Shown here one piece after another: positions 1 through 5,346 of a DNA stretch of 5,346 bases; the first letter of the stretch is position 1; each line of letters opens with the position of its first letter. The notes under the pieces are model-generated. The model saw only the letters and a program-made list of their open reading frames with translations, had not been told where the DNA came from and did not search any database. Source of the stretch: an uncultured Porphyromonas sp. (GTDB taxonomy: Bacteria > Bacteroidota > Bacteroidia > Bacteroidales > Porphyromonadaceae); contig CAMBHQ010000075.1 of NCBI GenBank assembly GCA_945867245.1, positions 1 to 5,346 on the forward strand, in the 5' to 3' direction. Made by a program: the position numbers and the translations under genes.

Positions 1-1206
1 GGTTATGGTAATGCCTTCAGCGCTATCTTCGACTCCAACCTTACGACGATTATCACTGGTGTCGTACTCTTCTACTTCGGTACAGGTCCTATCCGTGGCT
101 TTGCTACGACGCTTATTATCGGTCTGGTGGCTTCGTTCATTACGGCCGTGTTCCTAACGCGTCTTATCTTCGAGTGGCTCGATAAGCGTGGTAGCCTCAA
201 GGGGGTTGACTATACGACCAGCATTAGTCGCAACTTCCTCGTGAATAACAACTACAATATTCTAGGGGCACGCAAGCGTGGCTATGGTGCAGTGATTGCG
301 CTACTAATCATCGGTTGTGTGAGCTTCTTTACTGTGGGCCTCAATCAGGGTATCGAGTTCTCGGGTGGTCGCAACTATATCGTGAAGTTTGACCAAAAGG
401 TAAGCATCGACCAGCTGCGCAATCAGCTGTCGCCAGCCTTCGACGGCAAGCTCGTCTTGACCTCTATCGGTACAGAAGGCGATCAGGTGCGTATCTCTAC
501 GAACTACAAGATAGAGGAAGAAAGCCCAAGCGTAGAGGATGAAATCAAGACTAAGCTCTATGACGGCGTTAAGGGTTTCTATAAGACTGAACCCACTGCC
601 GATGCTTTTGTGAATAGCAACGAGCACATCGTTAATTCGCAGAAGGTAAGCGCAAGCATGAGTAGCGATATCAAGCAGAGCGCATTCATTGCCGTAGTGC
701 TGGCGCTCGTCTTCATGGCGCTATACATCCTCATCCGCTTCCGCAATGTCGCCTTCTCTATCGGGGCCTTCGCCTCTGTAACGGCTACTACGCTGCTTAT
801 CATCGCTCTATATAGCATGACCTGGAAGTTTATGCCCTTTACGATGGAGATTGACCAGAACTTCATTGCGGCTATCCTAGCCATCATTGGTTATGCGATC
901 AACGACGTGGTAATCGTCTTCGACCGTATCCGCGAGGAGATTGGCTTGCATCCCAAGAGCGAACGCTTCGGTATTATTAATGGAGCCCTCAATTCTACGC
1001 TCAGCCGTACCTTCAACACCTCGTTTACGACCTTCCTAGTGATGCTTATCGTGTTCCTCTTCGGGGGGGCATCTATGATGGGCTTTACCTTCGTAATTCT
1101 CCTCGGGGTAGTCTTCGGTACTTTCTGTACGCTCTTCGTGGCTACGCCTATTGCTTACGAAGTGGCCCAGCGCCAGCGTGCCAAGGCTGTAGAGCAGGCA
1201 GATTAA
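1..1206 (+). CDS. secDF: Protein translocase subunit SecDF (fused SecD-SecF), 3' part
   Basis: This is the C-terminal 401 residues of a fused SecD-SecF protein; the frame is open to the left edge, so the start and most of SecD lie outside. SecDF is an inner-membrane RND-type accessory of the SecYEG channel that uses the proton gradient to help pull exported proteins across. Residues 1-60 are the end of SecD, with the AFSAIFDSNLTT signature and two membrane segments. SecF begins near residue 75: a membrane segment at about 95-114, the GIEFSGGRN signature at 117-125, a periplasmic domain to about residue 225, then four or five membrane segments including the IGYAINDVVIVFDRIRE signature. The tail after PIAYEV is short and charged. 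Fusion of SecD to SecF in one chain is usual in Bacteroidota. A GTG at 127 is internal, not a start, because conserved SecD sequence continues upstream of it. Identification is very secure. Confidence 0.96.
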   Translation, partial: GYGNAFSAIFDSNLTTIITGVVLFYFGTGPIRGFATTLIIGLVASFITAVFLTRLIFEWLDKRGSLKGVDYTTSISRNFLVNNNYNILGARKRGYGAVIALLIIGCVSFFTVGLNQGIEFSGGRNYIVKFDQKVSIDQLRNQLSPAFDGKLVLTSIGTEGDQVRISTNYKIEEESPSVEDEIKTKLYDGVKGFYKTEPTADAFVNSNEHIVNSQKVSASMSSDIKQSAFIAVVLALVFMALYILIRFRNVAFSIGAFASVTATTLLIIALYSMTWKFMPFTMEIDQNFIAAILAIIGYAINDVVIVFDRIREEIGLHPKSERFGIINGALNSTLSRTFNTSFTTFLVMLIVFLFGGASMMGFTFVILLGVVFGTFCTLFVATPIAYEVAQRQRAKAVEQAD

Positions 1207-1222
1207 ACTATTGCTTGATAGC

Positions 1223-1259
1223 CTCTTCTGGCCTCGTCTAGTAGGCGTTGCCAGAGGGG
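1223..1259 (+). other. Weak stem-loop just after secDF
   Basis: Seventeen bases after the secDF stop, 1223-1232 pairs with 1250-1259 (10 bp including two G-U pairs), leaving a 17-nt loop. No T-run follows, so it does not look like a terminator by itself. It may protect the 3' end of the secDF message or be incidental; the much stronger hairpin at 1276-1310 follows directly. Confidence 0.4.
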
Positions 1260-1275
1260 CCAGCTAAATAAAAGG

Positions 1276-1314
1276 CCTCGCCTTAGTGGTTATTAACCGC
1301 TAGGGCGAGGTTTC
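1276..1314 (+). terminator. Rho-independent-type terminator of secDF
   Basis: Positions 1276-1291 pair with 1295-1310 in a 16-bp stem with only two G-U pairs and a tiny loop; the outer seven pairs are GC-rich (CCTCGCC/GGCGAGG). The stem is preceded by AAA and followed by TTTC. It sits 70 bp past the secDF stop and ahead of the helicase promoter, so it should end the secDF transcript and insulate the helicase gene. The T-run is short, so termination efficiency is inferred. Confidence 0.8.
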
Positions 1315-1358
1315 TGTTATACGCTTAGTCTCTAGATGGGTATCAGACTATAAATCTA

Positions 1359-1422
1359 ATAGACAATTTATTAAGCTATAATAAATAAAATGCCTACCTT
1401 TGTAATAGACAGATTATAGACA
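1359..1422 (+). repeat. Three ATAGACA direct repeats around the helicase promoter
   Basis: ATAGACA occurs at 1359-1365, 1405-1411 and 1416-1422. The first two copies extend to TAATAGACA, and the first and third to ATAGACAAT. The second and third copies are offset by 11 bp, about one DNA turn, and fall between the -7 box and the start codon; the first lies upstream of the promoter. They could be a regulator binding site or a leader RNA element, or chance similarity in an A/T-rich stretch. Confidence 0.4.
1395..1402 (+). promoter_or_regulatory. Bacteroides-type -7 promoter box for the helicase gene
   Basis: TACCTTTG is an exact match to the Bacteroidota housekeeping -7 consensus TAnnTTTG. It lies 22 bp upstream of the helicase ATG, which predicts a very short leader of roughly 12-18 nt. 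The -33 position (about 1370-1376) is A/T-rich and has no clear TTTG, so the upstream element is weak. No Shine-Dalgarno sequence precedes the ATG at 1425, which is normal for this phylum. Confidence 0.7.
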
Positions 1423-1424
1423 AT

Positions 1425-2720
1425 ATGAGATTTGAGGAATTTGACCTAGAGTATGAGGTCCTCGACGGTCTCGAGGCGATGCGCTTCGACGAGGCCACAC
1501 CCGTTCAGGAAGCCACTATCCCACTCCTACTAGAGGGGCGCGATATGATAGCCTGCGCCCAGACAGGGACGGGCAAGACAGCAGCCTATCTGCTACCTAT
1601 CCTCAATCGCTTATGCCGCGGAGAGCTCCCCGAGGACAAGGTGAATGCCGTTATTATGGCCCCGACGCGCGAGCTGGCCGTACAGATTGAGCAGCAGATA
1701 GATGGCTTCAGCTATTTCCTCCCCGTTAGCTCTACAGCTATCTACGGCGGTACCGATGGTATTACCTTCGCTCAGCAACAGCGTGGGCTGACCAAGGGGG
1801 TAGATATTGTCATCGCTACACCTGGCCGACTCATCTCTATGCTCAATCTACAGCAGGCCGACCTCGGCTCGGTATCTTACTTCGTGCTAGACGAAGCTGA
1901 CCGCATGCTTGATATGGGCTTTATGGAGGATATCCTACAGATACATAGCCAGCTGCCAGCAGACTGTCAGACGGTAATGTTCTCAGCTACGATGCCTCCT
2001 AAGATTAAGAAGTTTGCCCACACAATTCTCAAGGACCCCGCTGAGGTAGAGATCGCCATCAGCCGTCCGCCCGAGAGCATCGTACAGCAAGCCTATATCT
2101 GTTACGAGCGGCAGAAGATAGACCTCTTGGCCTTGTTCTTTGCCCAGCATTCGCCCGAGCGCAGTATCGTCTTCTGCTCGAGTAAGCTTAAGTGCAAGGA
2201 GGTAGAGCGACGTCTGCGTAAGCTCGGTATCAATACCGCTCAGATGCATAGCGACCTAGGGCAGACGGAGCGTGAGGAGGTGATGCGTGCCTTCAAAGCG
2301 GGGACGATAGACCTACTCATCGCTACCGATATTGTAGCCCGAGGCATAGACATCGACAACATCCGCATTGTGGTCAACTATGATATGCCACACGACCCCG
2401 AGGACTATGTGCACCGCATAGGACGTACCGCCCGAGGGGGCAACGAGGAGGGGCTGGCTATGACCCTCGTTGGCGAGGACGAGCAGAGCGACTTTGCCGA
2501 GATAGAGCACTTCCTCGGCAGGACGCTAGAGCGCCTATCCGTGCCCGAGACACTGGGCGAGGCACCGGTCTACGAGCCAGCTCGGAAGCGCTCTAGAGGT
2601 GGTCGCCGTGGACGCTCGGGGCGTACCTCTGGTGGCGGACAAGGGCGCAGACGCTCGGGGCAGAGCCGTAACCAAGGCCGTAAGCCCTCTGGCGAACGTG
2701 GCCGAAGCCCTAAGAACTAG
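1425..2720 (+). CDS. DEAD-box ATP-dependent RNA helicase, RhlE-like
   Basis: Complete 431-residue DEAD-box helicase; these enzymes use ATP to unwind short RNA duplexes or remodel ribonucleoproteins in the cytoplasm. All core motifs are present in order: Q motif around 21-28 (F21, Q28), motif I AQTGTGKT 45-52, Ia PTRELA 80-85, Ib TPGR 132-135, II DEAD 156-159, III SAT 187-189, IV SIVFCSS 247-253, V ATDIVARGID 300-309, VI HRIGRTAR 330-337. The two RecA-like domains end near residue 375, followed by a tail (about 384-431) rich in Arg, Gly and Ser, such as RKRSRGGRRGR, typical of RhlE/CsdA-like proteins and likely to bind RNA non-specifically. The ATG follows a promoter box at 1395; no ribosome-binding site is seen, as usual here. 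Family is certain; the symbol rhlE is plausible, but relatives are hard to tell apart. Roles in ribosome assembly or cold adaptation are inferred from the family only. Confidence 0.95.
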   Translation: MRFEEFDLEYEVLDGLEAMRFDEATPVQEATIPLLLEGRDMIACAQTGTGKTAAYLLPILNRLCRGELPEDKVNAVIMAPTRELAVQIEQQIDGFSYFLPVSSTAIYGGTDGITFAQQQRGLTKGVDIVIATPGRLISMLNLQQADLGSVSYFVLDEADRMLDMGFMEDILQIHSQLPADCQTVMFSATMPPKIKKFAHTILKDPAEVEIAISRPPESIVQQAYICYERQKIDLLALFFAQHSPERSIVFCSSKLKCKEVERRLRKLGINTAQMHSDLGQTEREEVMRAFKAGTIDLLIATDIVARGIDIDNIRIVVNYDMPHDPEDYVHRIGRTARGGNEEGLAMTLVGEDEQSDFAEIEHFLGRTLERLSVPETLGEAPVYEPARKRSRGGRRGRSGRTSGGGQGRRRSGQSRNQGRKPSGERGRSPKN

Positions 2721-2775
2721 ACTATAACACTTATACCATCCTAAGATAAACATCTCTAACACACTTTAGTTAATT

Positions 2776-4011
2776 ATGACCGGATACAACAGACTACGCG
2801 AACTCGAGGAAGGGACTAAGTCGGAGGTTAAGCGTAAACTTATAGCAGAGTTGATCTCTGTAGGCTCTACAACGATTAACGAGCTGGCCAAGCTCGTAGG
2901 ACTTAGCATCCCTACCGTTACCAAACTTGTCTCAGAGCTACAGCGCCTTGGGTGGATTACCACTGCGGGCAAGCTAGAGATACCCGGCGGACGCTATCCT
3001 ATCCTCTACAAGCTGCAGGAAGAGGCGGCCTACTTCATCGGGGTCGATGTCAAGCACGAGTATATCAATATAGGCATTATTGACATCGTGGGCGTGCTGC
3101 GCTATACAGCCTACGAAGTGCCTTACAAACTAGAGAATAGCGAGGATGCACTCAGCCAGCTCTGCGAGCTAGTGAAAGAGCATGTAAGCCTATCGGGGCA
3201 CAAGATGCGCGAGATACTCAACATCAACTTCAACATCCCTGGGCGTATCAACCCCATGACAGGGGAGAGCCATAACCTTTTCAACTTCGACCCAACACGT
3301 TCCCTAGCGGAGGTATTAGGTGAGCGTATAGGCACGCGCGTTAGCCTAGATAACGATACGCGTGGTATGACCTACGGGGAGTACACTCAGGGCGTATGCC
3401 GGCACAGCAAGCCACGCAATATGCTCTATATTAACGCTAGCTGGGGTATCGGCTTGGGTATCATCATAGACCGCAAGATACATCTAGGTAAGTCAGGATT
3501 CACGGGTGAGATAGGACATATCACGGCCTTCGACAACCAGATCATCTGCCACTGCGGTAAGAAGGGTTGCTTCGAGACTGAGGTAAGTGGCAGTGCGCTC
3601 CGTCGTATGATTGTCGATCGCATCCGTGCGGGCGAATCATCTATTCTCTCTGAGCTAGTCTTGTCTGGCCAAGAGTTAAGTCTAGAGGCCATCATCAAGG
3701 CCGCTAAGCAGGAGGATGTACTGGTGCTCGAGCTACTGGGTGAGCTAGGGGCCAAGCTCGGTCGCCAGATAGCAGGTCTTATCAATACCCTTAACCCCGA
3801 GATGGTAGTTATCGGAGGCTCGCTCAGCCAGACGGGTGACTACCTACTAGAGTCTATACTGCCCGTGGTACGTACCTATTCGCTCAACATCGTGAACAGA
3901 GATACAGAGATTGTTACGGCAGAGCTAGGGGACCGTGCTGGGCTTATCGGTGCCTGTATGCAGGCACGCATACGCCGCTTTAGTGGCAACAGCGTTAGTA
4001 ACGACTACTAA
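2776..4011 (+). CDS. ROK-family transcriptional regulator (NagC/Mlc/XylR type)
   Basis: Complete 411-residue ROK protein with an N-terminal DNA-binding domain, the architecture of NagC, Mlc and XylR repressors rather than free sugar kinases. A winged helix spans about 16-80, with the recognition helix near GLSIPTVTKLVSEL (42-55) and a wing at GGRYPI (71-76). The ROK domain follows from 86: GEIGH (244-248) is the sugar-binding signature; H248, C258, C260 and C265 form the usual zinc site (ICHCGKKGCFE); NPEMVVIGGSLS is the C-terminal nucleotide-fold strand. The first phosphate loop, usually DxGGT in ROK kinases, is DVKHE (91-95), so kinase activity is doubtful, although the candidate catalytic Asp is retained in DNDT (192-195). 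It begins 55 bp after the helicase stop with no recognisable promoter between, so cotranscription is possible. Target genes and sugar ligand cannot be read from the sequence; amino sugars or other hexoses are family-based possibilities. Confidence 0.9.
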   Translation: MTGYNRLRELEEGTKSEVKRKLIAELISVGSTTINELAKLVGLSIPTVTKLVSELQRLGWITTAGKLEIPGGRYPILYKLQEEAAYFIGVDVKHEYINIGIIDIVGVLRYTAYEVPYKLENSEDALSQLCELVKEHVSLSGHKMREILNINFNIPGRINPMTGESHNLFNFDPTRSLAEVLGERIGTRVSLDNDTRGMTYGEYTQGVCRHSKPRNMLYINASWGIGLGIIIDRKIHLGKSGFTGEIGHITAFDNQIICHCGKKGCFETEVSGSALRRMIVDRIRAGESSILSELVLSGQELSLEAIIKAAKQEDVLVLELLGELGAKLGRQIAGLINTLNPEMVVIGGSLSQTGDYLLESILPVVRTYSLNIVNRDTEIVTAELGDRAGLIGACMQARIRRFSGNSVSNDY

Positions 4012-4027
4012 CGAACTATAGCAAGCA

Positions 4028-4072
4028 AACATTCGGGGGCTGTGGTAGTACTTACCACAGCCCCCGAATGTT
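4028..4072. terminator. Bidirectional terminator: perfect 20-bp inverted repeat
   Basis: Positions 4028-4047 and 4053-4072 are exact reverse complements (20 of 20) around a 5-nt loop, GTACT. The inner part is very GC-rich (CGGGGGCTGTGG) and the outer ends are AACATT/AATGTT, so transcription in either direction meets a strong hairpin with a T-containing tail (TGTTATTAT on plus, GTTTGCTTG on minus). It lies between the convergent ROK and Lrp-type genes, 17 bp after one stop and 40 bp from the other, which fits a shared terminator. Confidence 0.88.
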
Positions 4073-4076
4073 ATTA

Positions 4077-4099
4077 TGCCCCTACGAGAGGGCACTTTT
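4077..4099 (+). terminator. Minor hairpin with T-run beside the main terminator
   Basis: TGCCC (4077-4081) pairs with GGGCA (4090-4094), followed by CTTTT. The stem is only 5 bp with an 8-nt loop, so on its own it is weak; it could be a backup terminator for plus-strand transcription from the ROK gene, or chance. Confidence 0.3.
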
Positions 4100-4111
4100 G
4101 CTCGACTCGGC

Positions 4112-4582
4112 TTACAGCTTGAGCCCGAGCTCTCGCTTGACCTCTCCGATAACGAATATACTATGCAGGCTACCGATACAACCCAGTGCCCCCAGCTTTT
4201 TGAGGACGAACTCCTGGTAATGTGCCATGTCGTCGACCTGTAGCTTAATCATAAAGTCGTACTCCCCCGAGGTATTGTAGCACTCGCGGATCTCCTCGAG
4301 TCCCTGCACCGACTGCATAAACTCCTGTATGATGTCTAGGTTGTGCTGCTTGAGGCGGATATTGCAGAGTACAGTCAGTCCGCTCCCGAGTTTGCGCCGA
4401 CTCAGTACGGCTACATAGCGGTCGATATACCCCTCGCGCTCTAGGCGCTTGACGCGGTCGTGTGTCGGCGAGGGTGTTAGGTGGGCTACCTCTGCCAGCT
4501 CTTTGACCGTTAGGCGAGAGTTCTCTTGTAAGGCCCGTAGGATGCGTAGGTCGATTTCGTCGAGCTTATCATGTTTGTCCAT
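4112..4582 (-). CDS. Lrp/AsnC-family transcriptional regulator
   Basis: Complete 156-residue Lrp/AsnC protein, the usual length for the family. The N-terminal helix-turn-helix covers about 7-53: LDEIDLRILRALQENSR, then LTVKELAEVAHLTPSPTHDRV, and the typical linker RLEREGYI (46-53). The C-terminal RAM domain covers about 68-150, with the hallmark TSGEYDFMIKL (104-114) and a final IFVIGEVKRE strand that lies near the ligand-binding interface in relatives. Members form dimers, octamers or larger discs and sense amino acids or other small molecules, acting locally or globally. The ATG lies 21 bp after the stop of the upstream beta-helix gene on the same strand, with no promoter box in the gap, so the two are probably cotranscribed. 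No ribosome-binding site is visible. Which metabolite or regulon it serves cannot be told; no amino-acid gene lies nearby. Confidence 0.93.
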   Translation of the reverse strand: MDKHDKLDEIDLRILRALQENSRLTVKELAEVAHLTPSPTHDRVKRLEREGYIDRYVAVLSRRKLGSGLTVLCNIRLKQHNLDIIQEFMQSVQGLEEIRECYNTSGEYDFMIKLQVDDMAHYQEFVLKKLGALGCIGSLHSIFVIGEVKRELGLKL

Positions 4583-4603
4583 ATCAAATCATTATTAGAT
4601 GTA

Positions 4604-5346
4604 TTACTGAGGTAGGCGAATGTCTTTGCAGTACTCGAGGCGGAAGCGCTCTTGATTCCAGTGGTACTTAGGATAGGTCTTGGTAGGCTCTATTCTGTTG
4701 CTATCTTCCCAGACGAGCCCCTTGACACTGCGGGCGAATAGTAGAGGCGTATCGAAGGTGCGGAAGACGTTATCTCGGATCAAGATACCACGCTTGCCGT
4801 CCCCATAGAAGGGCTGACGCTGGTGCTCGGGCTCAGGGATAACAGGGTGTAGAGTGATGACTGCCTCTGTGAACTGGTACAGGCTAGTGAGCACGTCGGT
4901 GAAGGTGTTCTGCTCGATGAGGAGTCGCTGTGTCTGTCCGCTCTCGAACCATTGGTTGCAGTCGGTACTGGCGACAATACCAGAGCCCGATATGTGGTCG
5001 AAGTGGTTGCCACGCACGACTACGGGCATCGGTGTGTTGAAAAGCGCCCCACGAGCTCGGTTGTTGCGTATCACGTTGTCGGCAAAGACGACGCTAGGTA
5101 CCTTGCGCATATTCTCTAGGGCGATATGTGCCTCGGGATGTATCTCCTCGGGCAAACGCTTAGCGAAGCGGATGCGGAAGACCTTCGCCCCGAGGGTCGT
5201 CGGTCTATCTACGGGCTCTATGGCCGCTATCTCGTTTTTCTTGGCGTGCGTATCGAAGGTTTTGCTGTACACAAACTGCACAGGGTCTCCGACACGTCCC
5301 CACTCGAAGCCATAGGCCTGCACATGCTTGTACTCGCCCTCTAGGG
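4604..5346 (-). CDS. Right-handed beta-helix protein, probable GH110 alpha-1,3-galactosidase-like, 3' part
   Basis: This is the C-terminal 246 residues of a larger protein whose frame is open to the right edge; codons upstream of the GTG at 5323 read EGEYKHVQAYGF without a stop, so that GTG is internal. Residues about 85-220 show the short Asn/Gly/Phe-rich rungs of a right-handed parallel beta-helix, for example FADNVIRNNRARGALF, VVVRGNHFDHISGSGIV, LLIEQNTFTDV and ILIRDNVFRTFDTPLLFARS. The order of QAYGF (9-13), NRARG (95-99), DCNQWFESG (128-136), LTSLYQF and FDTPLLFARSVKGL resembles, from memory, GH110 alpha-1,3-galactosidases, which remove alpha-1,3-linked galactose from blood-group B or linear B-type glycans. 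The similarity was not tested by search, and another beta-helix polysaccharide-active enzyme remains possible. The signal peptide, if any, is outside the window. It precedes the Lrp-type gene by 21 bp, probably in one transcript. Confidence 0.72.
   Translation of the reverse strand, partial: LEGEYKHVQAYGFEWGRVGDPVQFVYSKTFDTHAKKNEIAAIEPVDRPTTLGAKVFRIRFAKRLPEEIHPEAHIALENMRKVPSVVFADNVIRNNRARGALFNTPMPVVVRGNHFDHISGSGIVASTDCNQWFESGQTQRLLIEQNTFTDVLTSLYQFTEAVITLHPVIPEPEHQRQPFYGDGKRGILIRDNVFRTFDTPLLFARSVKGLVWEDSNRIEPTKTYPKYHWNQERFRLEYCKDIRLPQ

Noticed and set aside
1063..1069. Run of seven G inside secDF, a possible slippage or phase-variation tract.
   Set aside because: It encodes conserved Phe-Gly-Gly in a membrane segment, the frame is intact on both sides, and an essential-type export gene is an unlikely phase-variable locus.
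127..1206. GTG at 127 as the start of a separate secF gene.
   Set aside because: Clear SecD C-terminal sequence reads in frame from position 1 through 127 without a stop, so this is the interior of a fused gene.
1207..1424. Possible small RNA, riboswitch or small gene in the 218-bp gap after secDF.
   Set aside because: Apart from the two hairpins, the promoter and short repeats, no open frame or recognisable conserved RNA fold was seen, and the predicted leader is too short for a riboswitch.
3426..3785. Minus-strand open frame of 119 codons opposite the ROK gene.
   Set aside because: Ser/Pro-rich translation without domain features, lying entirely over conserved ROK motifs on the other strand.
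4583..4603. ATGATTTG on the minus strand just ahead of the Lrp-type ATG resembles a -7 promoter box.
   Set aside because: It lacks the TA at the first two positions and ends 2 bp before the start codon, leaving no room for a leader.
4854..5315. Plus-strand open frame of 153 codons opposite the beta-helix gene.
   Set aside because: Its translation is low-complexity and resembles no family, while the opposite strand has coherent beta-helix rungs; it is an antisense shadow.

Overview
The window looks like ordinary chromosome from a member of the Bacteroidota, most likely Bacteroidales. Three observations support this: the SecD and SecF parts of the translocase are joined in one reading frame, the only clear promoter matches the Bacteroides-type -7 box TAnnTTTG, and no start codon is preceded by a Shine-Dalgarno sequence (the leaders are A/T-rich instead). 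Base composition is near 50-52% GC by eye, with free use of CTA (Leu) and ATA (Ile) codons. A host-associated genus such as Porphyromonas would fit, but this is a guess from composition and gene content.

Layout. 1-1206 (+) is the 3' part of secDF, running in from the left edge. 1207-1424 is an intergenic region with a weak hairpin, a strong terminator hairpin (1276-1310), and the promoter of the next gene with short ATAGACA repeats. 1425-2720 (+) is a complete RhlE-type DEAD-box RNA helicase with an Arg/Gly/Ser-rich basic tail. After 55 bp comes a complete ROK-family regulator (2776-4011, +) with an N-terminal winged helix and a sugar-kinase-like domain that has lost the usual phosphate-binding motif. 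4012-4111 separates convergent genes and holds a perfect 20-bp inverted repeat, very likely a two-way terminator. On the minus strand, an Lrp/AsnC-family regulator (4112-4582) follows by 21 bp the 3' part of a right-handed beta-helix protein resembling GH110 alpha-1,3-galactosidases (4604-5346, cut by the right edge).

Functionally there are four transcription units or parts of units: protein export (secDF), RNA remodelling possibly cotranscribed with a sugar-responsive ROK regulator, and a minus-strand pair of a glycan-active or carbohydrate-binding beta-helix protein with a small-molecule-responsive regulator. Nothing in the window establishes what either regulator controls. I see no RNA genes, mobile elements, CRISPR arrays or prophage genes, and no convincing evidence of an undescribed system. 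The more interesting points are the kinase-dead-looking ROK protein, the beta-helix/Lrp gene pair and the short repeats around the helicase promoter.
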